This document shows positions 1 to 5,680 of a DNA stretch of 6,759 bases, one piece after another (position 1 is the first letter of the stretch; every line of letters begins with the position of its first letter). This stretch comes from Bacillota bacterium (GTDB taxonomy: Bacteria > Bacillota > Clostridia > Lachnospirales > Cellulosilyticaceae): the NCBI GenBank assembly GCA_023415525.1, contig JAEZKI010000510.1, positions 1-6,759 of the forward strand, read 5' to 3'. The translations under genes and the position numbers were made by a program. The notes beneath the pieces are model-generated. The model was not told the DNA's origin. It was given only the letters and a program-made list of their open reading frames with translations, and did not search any database.

Positions 1-372
1 ATCAATACCCATTCTACGGCTCAATTGGCAGATTATATAGGAGAAGAAAATAGAACAAAGCTACTCAATGAATTTGAAGATTGGTTTATTACAAATAAGA
101 ATGTGGCAGATGCAAAAGTGATGGTACAACCTAAAGATATAACAATCAATAAAGAGGGCTTACTGGAAACACGTATCGTAGAGACAACAGAGATTATGAA
201 TAAGGAACAAGATGAATTTCTAGGAAAAGAAGTAGAACGCTGCTATAAAATACTCATTGAATGGCAGACTCAAATGGATTTGTCTAAAGAAAAATGGCAA
301 GTAGTGGATCGTAAGATTCTACAAAGTATCGTGTGTTACAAAGAAGAAGATGGAAGATGGATACAATATTGA
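1..372 (+). CDS. 3' end of an unrecognised protein gene
   Basis: Frame 1 is open from the first base of the window to a TGA at 370-372, giving 123 residues of what is probably a longer protein. An in-frame TTG at 25 could be read as a start, but there is no ribosome binding site before it and the frame stays open upstream, so I treat the gene as 5'-truncated. The visible part is soluble and rich in Glu and Lys, with no membrane segment. It ends with alternating strand-like stretches such as RCYKILIEWQTQ and KWQVVDRKIL, then KEEDGRWIQY. That pattern loosely resembles the C-terminal beta sheet of NTF2-like or similar small alpha/beta domains, but this is only an impression. I do not recognise the family and assign no function. 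No clear terminator follows it, so it could read into the GntR-family gene that starts 86 bp downstream. Confidence 0.6.
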   Translation: MNTHSTAQLADYIGEENRTKLLNEFEDWFITNKNVADAKVMVQPKDITINKEGLLETRIVETTEIMNKEQDEFLGKEVERCYKILIEWQTQMDLSKEKWQVVDRKILQSIVCYKEEDGRWIQY

Positions 373-392
373 GAAAAACTATTGAAAGTTAT

Positions 393-422
393 TTGAAATT
401 TGCTAAAATAACTGTATACAAT
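393..422 (+). promoter_or_regulatory. Candidate promoter of the GntR-family gene with a TGTATACA palindrome
   Basis: TTGAAA at 393-398 can serve as a -35 box. TATACA at 415-420 (16-bp spacer) or TACAAT at 417-422 (18-bp spacer) can serve as the -10 box. The -10 region overlaps TGTATACA at 413-420, a perfect 8-bp palindrome. GntR regulators of the FadR/FCD group commonly bind short dyads of the TnGTnnACnA kind, so this could be an autoregulatory operator. The promoter match is moderate and the operator role is inferred. Confidence 0.4.
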
Positions 423-445
423 AATACAATTTTAGAGTGTCCTAT

Positions 446-452
446 AAGGAGG
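446..452 (+). promoter_or_regulatory. Ribosome binding site fixing the GTG start of the GntR-family gene
   Basis: AAGGAGG is a perfect Shine-Dalgarno sequence, 6 bases before the GTG at 459. This decides the start: longer in-frame reading back to the ATG at 333 would overlap the preceding gene and has no comparable site. Confidence 0.85.
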
Positions 453-458
453 ATAAAT

Positions 459-1109
459 GTGCTTGAGCAATTAGATACATTGGAGAAATCGTCATTAAGG
501 GAAAAAGTTTTTAATTTTATTAGAGATTCTATTTTAGAAGGAAGATATCAGCCTGGAGAAGCATTGCGAGAGACGACTATTGCTACAGAACTTCACGTGA
601 GTCGTACACCTGTGAGAGAGGCTATTAGAAAGTTAGAATTAGAAGGCTTGGTACAATCTATTCCTAATAAAGAAACGATTGTAACGGGCATCTCTAAGGA
701 AGATGTACAGGATATCTTTATGATTCGTAATCGATTAGAAGGGCTAGCAGCTAGCATGGCGGCAGAACGTATAACAAAGGAAGAGCTAGTGGAAATGGAA
801 GAAATTTTAACCCTCACAGCCTTTTATATTAACAAAGCAGACTGTGCCCATGTTTTGGAGTTAGACCATCGTTTTCATGAGTGCATTTACAAAGCAACTA
901 AAAGCAAGGTGTTAACCCATCTTTTATCGGATTATCATTCGTATGTTCAAAAAGCCCGGAAACAATCGGTAGAAATACCTGGTCGTATGCCATGCCTTTT
1001 AGAAGAACATACGGCTATTTTTAAGGCTATTGAAGCCGGTGATGGAAAAAAAGCAGAAAGCCTCATTACAAGACATGTACATAATGTAACAACCAACATT
1101 AAATTATAG
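459..1109 (+). CDS. GntR family transcriptional regulator, FCD (FadR-type) subfamily
   Basis: This is a 216-residue DNA-binding regulator that presumably represses or activates a metabolic gene set in response to a small carboxylate-type ligand. Residues 11-70 form the GntR winged helix-turn-helix: QPGEALRETTIATELHVSRT is followed by PVREAIRKLELEGL, which contains the recognition helix. Residues 80-210 form an all-helical FCD ligand domain. Asp136 and His140 (LELDHRFH), His184 (EEHTAIF) and His206 (TRHVHNV) match the usual one-Asp, three-His metal site of FCD proteins, so the effector pocket looks intact. The length is normal for the family. The GTG start is chosen for its perfect ribosome binding site and the absence of overlap with the gene before it. 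No metabolic genes lie beside it, so its ligand and targets cannot be guessed from this window. It converges on the ABC-F gene across a shared terminator. Confidence 0.9.
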   Translation: MLEQLDTLEKSSLREKVFNFIRDSILEGRYQPGEALRETTIATELHVSRTPVREAIRKLELEGLVQSIPNKETIVTGISKEDVQDIFMIRNRLEGLAASMAAERITKEELVEMEEILTLTAFYINKADCAHVLELDHRFHECIYKATKSKVLTHLLSDYHSYVQKARKQSVEIPGRMPCLLEEHTAIFKAIEAGDGKKAESLITRHVHNVTTNIKL

Positions 1110-1121
1110 GACTTAAAATAG

Positions 1122-1168
1122 AAAGCTTCACTTTGCTAAGTAAAATTTTAGACAAAGTGAAGCTTTTT
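1122..1168. terminator. Bidirectional rho-independent terminator between convergent genes
   Basis: A 14-bp perfect stem pairs AAAGCTTCACTTTG (1122-1135) with CAAAGTGAAGCTTT (1153-1166). CTAA at 1136-1139 can also pair with TTAG at 1148-1151 across a single bulged A. On the + strand the stem runs into a T-run (1164-1168). On the - strand the exit sequence is TTTCTATTTT. The hairpin lies 12 bases after the GntR-family stop and 15 bases past the ABC-F stop, so it can end both transcripts. Confidence 0.85.
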
Positions 1169-1183
1169 ATATAAGAGATATTG

Positions 1184-3097
1184 TTATTCTAGACGTAGTG
1201 TCTCAAGAAGCTCAGACTGAATATCCCAGTTTTTATAGTTTTCTTGGATAGAGGCAGTAAGATTTTCTTTCTCCTGCATCAATTCTTTAGAACGTGTAAA
1301 GTCTGTATAGACTTCCTCTAAGCAAAGAAGGGCATCAATATCTACAATACGTGCTTCTTCTTCCTCAATACTATTTTCTAACTTTGTAAGCTCATTTTCA
1401 CATTTTTTAATTTTAGCTTGAAGTTCCTTTTGTTTTTTCCAATCCTCTTTATTGGGACTATTGGAGGAGCTTTTTGAGAGAGTGGAAGTAAGGGGAGCAA
1501 TTTCTTTCTTTTTTTCCATATAGTAATCATAGTCGCCCAGATATTCAGTAGCACCTAAGGTATGCATTTCAATAACTTTAGAAGCTGTTTGGTTAATAAA
1601 GTAACGGTCATGAGAGACATAGAGAACAGTTCCTTCATAGTTACTAATAGCACTTTCTAAAATTTCCTTGGAGAGGATGTCTAGATGGTTGGTGGGCTCG
1701 TCTAGGATGAGAAAGTTAGCTTTGGAAAGCATGATTTTAGCTAAAGCCACACGTCCTTTTTCTCCACCACTTAAATTGGAAATACTTTTAAAGACATCGT
1801 CTTCTGTAAATAAAAAGGCAGCTAAAACATTACGGATTTCACTTGTTTTTAAATCCGGAAAAGCTTCTTGGATTTCGGACATAATAGTATGGTTGGGGTT
1901 GAGATTCATATGTTCTTGGTCGTAGTAGCCAATAACTACGTTGCTACCTAGATGACTACTTCCAGAAGAAGCTTCTAGTTGCCCCATAATGATTTTAAAT
2001 AAAGTGGTTTTACCTACACCATTAGGCCCCACTAAGGCGACTTTATCTTCTTTTTTTATGAGAAAACTTAAATTTTGAAAAAGAAGTTTATTGTCAAAGG
2101 ACTTACTTAAATTTTCTAAGGTTAAAACGTCATTACCACTAGTGAGCCGTGGCACAAGGCGTAGTTGCATAGGCTTGTTGTCTACCATAGGTACATCTAA
2201 AAGCTCTATTTTTTCTAGTTGCTTTTCTCGACTTCTAGCGCGCCTAATAGATTTTTCACGATTAAATTGTTTAAGTTTTGCAATAACGGCTTGCTGTTTA
2301 GCTATTTCTCGTTGCTGCTTTTCAAAGTGCTTAACAGCTACTTCATACTCTTTTTCACTCTTAATGACATAGTCACTATAATTACCCGTATAAACAAAAG
2401 CTCTGCCAAATTCGATGTGAACGACTTTTGTTACGATTTTGTCTAAAAAATAACGGTCATGAGAGATAATCATGACAGCCCCTCTGTAGGTTTTTAAAAA
2501 TCCTTCTAACCACTCAATGGCTTCAATGTCTAAATGGTTAGTTGGTTCATCTAGTAAGAGTAGTGTGGGTTCTTCAAGAAGCAATTTTCCTAGAGCTACT
2601 CGATTTTTTTGACCACCTGATAAAATAGAAAGGGGCTTATCATAAACACTTTCATCAAATCCCAATCCTTTTAGCACCCCTTTGACAAGGCTACGGTATT
2701 CATATCCCTTATTATTTTCAAAAGTGGTACGTAACAGATCATAAGCATGAATGAGTTCAAGGGAAGAAGTTTTGGCAATTTCTTCTTCCATTTCATGAAG
2801 TTTTTGTTCCATAGCAATAACTGAATCAAAAACATGAAGTAATTCTTCATAGACAGTGGCACCTGATTCAAAATCCATCTCTTGCTTGAGATAACCTATG
2901 CTGCAATCTTTGGCATGAACGACAGTCCCCTCATCTGCTAATAATTCACCAGCCAAAATTTTAAATAAGGTGGTTTTACCAGCCCCGTTATTTCCGATAA
3001 GTGCTACTTTTTCGTGTTCTTCTATATGAAAGCTAATGGTATTTAGAATACTTTTTTCGTTAAAAGCTTTTTTTATATTACTGCAAGATAGTATCAT
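1184..3097 (-). CDS. ydiF: ABC-F family ATPase, YdiF-like
   Basis: This is a soluble 637-residue protein with two ATP-binding cassettes and no membrane domain. ABC-F proteins act on the ribosome: they bind the E site, and the linker between the cassettes reaches toward the P-site tRNA. Cassette 1 has Walker A GNNGAGKTT (35-43), signature LSGGQ (159-163) and Walker B LLLLDE with catalytic Glu184. The charged, coiled linker spans about 240-305. Cassette 2 has GPNGVGKTT (357-365), LSGGE (442-446) and LILDE with Glu467. A Ser-rich hinge near 537-548 leads to a C-terminal coiled coil (about 552-637). Both active sites look intact. Length, the C-terminal coil and recalled sequence resemblance point to Bacillus YdiF rather than EttA or a dedicated antibiotic-resistance ABC-F, though a resistance role cannot be excluded from sequence alone. 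The start at 3097 is set by the Shine-Dalgarno just before it. A - strand promoter is not clear: TTGTCA (3183-3178) with TATTCC 17 bp on is the best weak candidate. Confidence 0.93.
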   Translation of the reverse strand: MILSCSNIKKAFNEKSILNTISFHIEEHEKVALIGNNGAGKTTLFKILAGELLADEGTVVHAKDCSIGYLKQEMDFESGATVYEELLHVFDSVIAMEQKLHEMEEEIAKTSSLELIHAYDLLRTTFENNKGYEYRSLVKGVLKGLGFDESVYDKPLSILSGGQKNRVALGKLLLEEPTLLLLDEPTNHLDIEAIEWLEGFLKTYRGAVMIISHDRYFLDKIVTKVVHIEFGRAFVYTGNYSDYVIKSEKEYEVAVKHFEKQQREIAKQQAVIAKLKQFNREKSIRRARSREKQLEKIELLDVPMVDNKPMQLRLVPRLTSGNDVLTLENLSKSFDNKLLFQNLSFLIKKEDKVALVGPNGVGKTTLFKIIMGQLEASSGSSHLGSNVVIGYYDQEHMNLNPNHTIMSEIQEAFPDLKTSEIRNVLAAFLFTEDDVFKSISNLSGGEKGRVALAKIMLSKANFLILDEPTNHLDILSKEILESAISNYEGTVLYVSHDRYFINQTASKVIEMHTLGATEYLGDYDYYMEKKKEIAPLTSTLSKSSSNSPNKEDWKKQKELQAKIKKCENELTKLENSIEEEEARIVDIDALLCLEEVYTDFTRSKELMQEKENLTASIQENYKNWDIQSELLETLRLE

Positions 3098-3103
3098 ATT
3101 TAT

Positions 3104-3109
3104 CCTCCT
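3104..3109 (-). promoter_or_regulatory. Ribosome binding site fixing the ABC-F start
   Basis: On the - strand AGGAGG lies 6 bases before the ATG at 3097. An in-frame ATG at 3112 would make this AGGAGG codons 2 and 3 of the gene, and its own upstream GAGG nearly touches it, so the inner ATG is the likelier start. The sequence GGAGGATAAAT before the start codon is also found before the GTG of the GntR-family gene. Confidence 0.8.
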
Positions 3110-3176
3110 CATCCTCTACCTTCTAATAGTATCAAAAAATAAGAGAAAATAAAAGGAATACCTCTATTGACAGAGA

Positions 3177-3206
3177 TTGACAATAAAAAAACTATAATGC
3201 TATACT
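3177..3206 (+). promoter_or_regulatory. Promoter of rex (TTGACA, extended -10)
   Basis: TTGACA at 3177-3182 matches the sigma-A -35 consensus exactly. It is followed after 18 bp by TATACT at 3201-3206 with an upstream TGC, an extended -10. A second TTGACA at 3167-3172 makes a tandem pair, and TATAAT at 3193-3198 lies 20 bp from that copy, so a weaker alternative promoter is possible. The transcript would have a leader of about 30 bases. Confidence 0.7.
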
Positions 3207-3243
3207 AATATAATAGAATAGAACGAGTTAAGGAGATGAGAAG

Positions 3244-3894
3244 GTGACGGAGGAAAGAAGAATATCTATGGCAGTAATAAGAAGACTACCCCGTTATTAT
3301 AGATATCTAGGAGAGTTACTAGAAAAGGGAGTAGATAAAATTTCTTCGAGAGAACTGAGTGAAAGAATGAATGTAACAGCATCACAAATTCGTCAAGATC
3401 TTAATAATTTTGGTGGATTTGGACAACAGGGGTATGGCTATAATGTAGAGTATCTTCATTCGGAGATTGCAAAGATATTGGGGCTTGATAAAAATTATAA
3501 GATGATTATCGTTGGGGTAGGTAATTTGGGACAAGCTCTTGCAAACTATGGTTCTTTTGAAAAAAGGGGATTCCACTTAGTGGGATTATTTGATGTGAAT
3601 CCAAGACTTGTTGGAATGAGTATTCGGGGAATAGAAGTTAAAGATATTGATCAAATGGAGCAATTTGTAAAAGAAAACAAAATCGACATTGCTATACTGA
3701 CTGTGCCTAAGACCAGAGTTAAGAGTATTGCAGAAAATTTAGCAAGTTGGGGGATTAAAGGGCTTTGGAATTTTTCACCTGTTGATTTGTTTTTACCTAA
3801 TAACGTACAAGTTGAAAACGTCCATCTTTCTCACAGCTTAATGACCTTAGCTTATACGATTAATGAAGCCGAAGCTGAAAGAGATAAGCAATAA
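3244..3894 (+). CDS. rex: Redox-sensing transcriptional repressor Rex
   Basis: Rex is a cytoplasmic dimeric repressor that senses the NADH/NAD+ ratio. NADH binding releases it from operators of fermentation and respiration genes. The 216 residues match the family length. The N-terminal winged helix (about 10-78) contains RLPRYYRYL and SQIRQDLNNFGGFGQQGYGY, the hallmark Rex segment. The Rossmann domain has GVGNLGQAL (91-99) for the dinucleotide phosphates and LFDVNP with Asp117, placed to bind the adenosine ribose of NAD(H). The C-terminal ENVHLSHSLMTLAY (191-204) belongs to the domain-swapped dimer helix. The GTG start is supported by AAGGAG at 3230-3235, 8 bases upstream; an ATG at 3268 lacks a well-spaced site. 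It is divergent from the ABC-F gene and has its own terminator, so it is probably monocistronic. In Bacillus subtilis rex also lies near ydiF. I found no convincing Rex operator at its own promoter. Confidence 0.96.
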   Translation: MTEERRISMAVIRRLPRYYRYLGELLEKGVDKISSRELSERMNVTASQIRQDLNNFGGFGQQGYGYNVEYLHSEIAKILGLDKNYKMIIVGVGNLGQALANYGSFEKRGFHLVGLFDVNPRLVGMSIRGIEVKDIDQMEQFVKENKIDIAILTVPKTRVKSIAENLASWGIKGLWNFSPVDLFLPNNVQVENVHLSHSLMTLAYTINEAEAERDKQ

Positions 3895-3953
3895 CAAGAT
3901 TTCATTGGTACACTCTGCTTAAAAAGGCAACTAGAAAATGATTGTTAAAAAAT

Positions 3954-4009
3954 AAAAATGTTCATCAGTCTTTTGATTAGAAAATTGTGAGACTGATGAG
4001 CATTTTTTT
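3954..4009 (+). terminator. Rho-independent terminator of rex
   Basis: AAAAATGTTCATCAGTCT (3954-3971) pairs with AGACTGATGAGCATTTTT (3990-4007), giving an 18-bp stem with one G-U pair and an 18-base loop. The stem merges into a run of seven T (4003-4009). It lies 59 bases after the rex stop and should isolate rex from the hsd genes. The A-run on the left arm means it might also work on the - strand. Confidence 0.9.
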
Positions 4010-4032
4010 GTTCCTAAGTCTCTTAGAAAAGG

Positions 4033-4122
4033 ATGGTAAGATCCACGATACGAGAAAAGCCCATTGCATCAATAACTAGCATCTGGAGAAATAACTGGGC
4101 GAAACTTGATAGAGTAAAGTAG
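4033..4122 (+). pseudogene. Possible remnant of a mutator-type (IS256-like) transposase
   Basis: A 29-codon open frame runs from an ATG at 4033 to a TAG at 4120. It reads MVRSTIREKPIASI then TSIWRNNWAKLDRVK. The PIASI...SIWRNNWAKL part resembles, by eye, the segment of mutator-family transposases that has a Pro, a conserved SW and then NW shortly before the YTTN region. No more of such a gene is visible on either side and no terminal inverted repeats are seen. The similarity is short and could be chance. A weak AAAAGG lies directly before the ATG, too close to be a good ribosome binding site. Confidence 0.2.
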
Positions 4123-4160
4123 GAATATTCAGTAATATTATGGTAATAGGGAGCTAAAAT

Positions 4161-4214
4161 TGTTATAATTAATTTAAAATTTATATATTTTATAGAAATT
4201 TAACAATGGGGTGA
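4161..4214 (+). promoter_or_regulatory. Candidate promoter and ribosome binding site of the hsd operon
   Basis: TATAAT at 4164-4169 is a perfect -10 box with an upstream TGT, forming an extended -10. The -35 position (4141-4146, TGGTAA) is a poor match, as often tolerated with an extended -10. The leader is very AT-rich. GGGGTGA at 4208-4214, 4 bases before the hsdM ATG, pairs with the 16S anti-Shine-Dalgarno through GGTGA. Confidence 0.55.
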
Positions 4215-4218
4215 CTAA

Positions 4219-5676
4219 ATGCTTACAGGAGAACTTAGAAATAAGATTGATAAAATATGGGAGACATTTTGGACAGGAGGGCTTACCAATCCTTTAGAAA
4301 TGATAGAGCAGTTTACATACTTACTCTTCATCAAACAACTTGATGAGGTAGAAACAGCAAAAGAAAGCGATGCAGTGATTTTGGGGCTGCCTTATGAAGG
4401 ACTTTTTCCTGCTACTAAACAACATTTAAGATGGAGTCAGTTTAAGGATAAAGAAGCAGAAGAGATGTATAACATTGTATTAAATGAAGTTTTTCCTTTT
4501 ATTAAAAACCTACATCAACATGGGGACTCTGCATATTCAAAGTATATGGGAGATGCCATCTTTAAAGTACCTACACCACTACTTCTTTCAAAAGTGGTAG
4601 ATGGTATTAATGGTCTTGATATGAAAGATAGGGATACAAAGGGAGATATCTATGAGTATCTGCTCTCAAAGGTGGCAACATCAGGAACGAATGGCCAGTT
4701 TAGAACACCAAGACATATTATCAAAATGATGGTGGAGCTAATGAGTCCCACACCAACAGATACCATTATTGACCCTGCCATGGGGAGTGCAGGCTTCTTA
4801 GTAGCTGCAAGTGAGTACTTGAGAGATAATCACAGTGATTTATTCCTAAATGCAGGTCTTAAGGCGCATTACAACAACCATATGTTCTATGGCTTTGATA
4901 TGGATAGAACCATGCTTCGTATCGGGGCAATGAATATGCTTCTTCATGGTGTAGACAACCCTAATATTGAGTATAGAGATAGTCTTTCAGAAAATAACAA
5001 GGATATGGAGAAATACACCTTAGTACTTGCCAATCCACCCTTTAAAGGATCTTTAGATTATGAATCAGTAAGAGCAGATCTTTTGAAAGTAACCAAGACA
5101 AAAAAGACTGAGCTTCTATTCTTAGCGCTTATTCTTAAGATACTTAAGAATGGTGGTAGAAGTGCAACTATTGTTCCAGATGGCGTACTCTTTGGAAGTA
5201 GCAATGCCCATAAAGATATTAGAAAAGAAATTGTGGACAATAACAAGCTAGAAGCCATTATCTCTATGCCAAGTGGTGTATTTAAACCTTATGCAGGTGT
5301 AAGTACAGCTATCCTTATCTTTACAAAGACTGGAGCAGGCGGAACAGATAAGGTCTGGTTCTATGATATGAAAGCGGACGGCTATTCACTAGATGATAAG
5401 AGGCAGGCTATTGAGGAAAATGACATTCCTGATATTATTAAACGTTTTAGTTATCTAGAAAAAGAACAGGAAAGAAAGCGTACAGAGCAAAGCTTTCTAG
5501 TGGATGTACAAGAGATTAGAGATAATAACTATGACTTGTCTATCAATAAATACAAAGAGATTGAATATGAAGAAGTAAAATATGCCTCTCCTCAAGAGAT
5601 TCTTGCAAATATCAAACAGCTTGAAGCTGAGGTGAATGCAGGAATTGAAGAACTAGCAGCTATGTTGGAGGGGTAG
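4219..5676 (+). CDS. hsdM: Type I restriction-modification system methyltransferase subunit HsdM
   Basis: HsdM is the catalytic subunit that transfers a methyl group from S-adenosylmethionine to N6 of adenine, in a complex with HsdS (usually M2S1). The 485-residue length is typical. The N-terminal helical HsdM_N domain (about 5-130) precedes NGQFRTPRHI (158-167), the family's GQFxTPR segment. The SAM-binding motif I is DPAMGSAGFL (185-194). GFDMD around Asp227 is the following acidic motif. The catalytic NPPF is at 272-275, the sequence expected of a gamma-class N6-adenine methyltransferase. The C-terminal 40 residues are helical and charged and probably contact HsdS. All key residues are present, so it should be active. 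Motif I has SA where TG is the more common form. The ATG is fixed by GGGGTGA 4 bases upstream. It is followed after 4 bp by hsdS, so the two are co-transcribed. Confidence 0.95.
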   Translation: MLTGELRNKIDKIWETFWTGGLTNPLEMIEQFTYLLFIKQLDEVETAKESDAVILGLPYEGLFPATKQHLRWSQFKDKEAEEMYNIVLNEVFPFIKNLHQHGDSAYSKYMGDAIFKVPTPLLLSKVVDGINGLDMKDRDTKGDIYEYLLSKVATSGTNGQFRTPRHIIKMMVELMSPTPTDTIIDPAMGSAGFLVAASEYLRDNHSDLFLNAGLKAHYNNHMFYGFDMDRTMLRIGAMNMLLHGVDNPNIEYRDSLSENNKDMEKYTLVLANPPFKGSLDYESVRADLLKVTKTKKTELLFLALILKILKNGGRSATIVPDGVLFGSSNAHKDIRKEIVDNNKLEAIISMPSGVFKPYAGVSTAILIFTKTGAGGTDKVWFYDMKADGYSLDDKRQAIEENDIPDIIKRFSYLEKEQERKRTEQSFLVDVQEIRDNNYDLSINKYKEIEYEEVKYASPQEILANIKQLEAEVNAGIEELAAMLEG

Positions 5677-5680
5677 AAAG

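Larger units (their letters stand above)
3895..4218. other. Gene-poor gap between rex and hsdM
   Basis: This 324-bp stretch holds the rex terminator at its left, a short open frame (4033-4122) that may be a transposase scrap in the middle, and the likely hsd promoter and ribosome binding site at its right. I see no tRNA or other structured RNA, and no repeat array. It marks the switch from housekeeping genes to the restriction-modification locus. Confidence 0.6.

Noticed and set aside
373..400. Terminator after the first partial gene
   Set aside because: No stable GC-containing stem followed by a T-run could be found.
333..458. N-terminal extension of the GntR-family protein back to the ATG at 333
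   Set aside because: It would overlap the previous gene by 40 bp, lacks a ribosome binding site and adds 42 residues outside the family domain. The GTG at 459 has a perfect AAGGAGG at 6 bases.
593..817. Small - strand open frame in the GntR-family gene
   Set aside because: It is antisense to the winged-helix coding region, with no family features of its own.
1668..2446. Open frames on the + strand inside the ABC-F gene (1668-1925, 2091-2372, 2219-2446)
   Set aside because: They are antisense to a clearly conserved coding sequence, have no family features, and have a composition that mirrors the real gene.
3098..3112. ABC-F start at the ATG at 3112, five codons upstream
   Set aside because: The codons after it are themselves the Shine-Dalgarno sequence for the ATG at 3097, and family members begin near the MIL-type N-terminus.
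3941..3960. TTGTTAA at 3942 as a Rex operator half site
   Set aside because: The expected TTAACAA partner is missing at the right spacing, and it lies downstream of rex.
4170..4207. AT-rich inverted repeat (TTAAAATTT ... AAATTTAA) in the hsdM leader
   Set aside because: Such matches are expected by chance in sequence this AT-rich, and the stem would be weak and imperfect.
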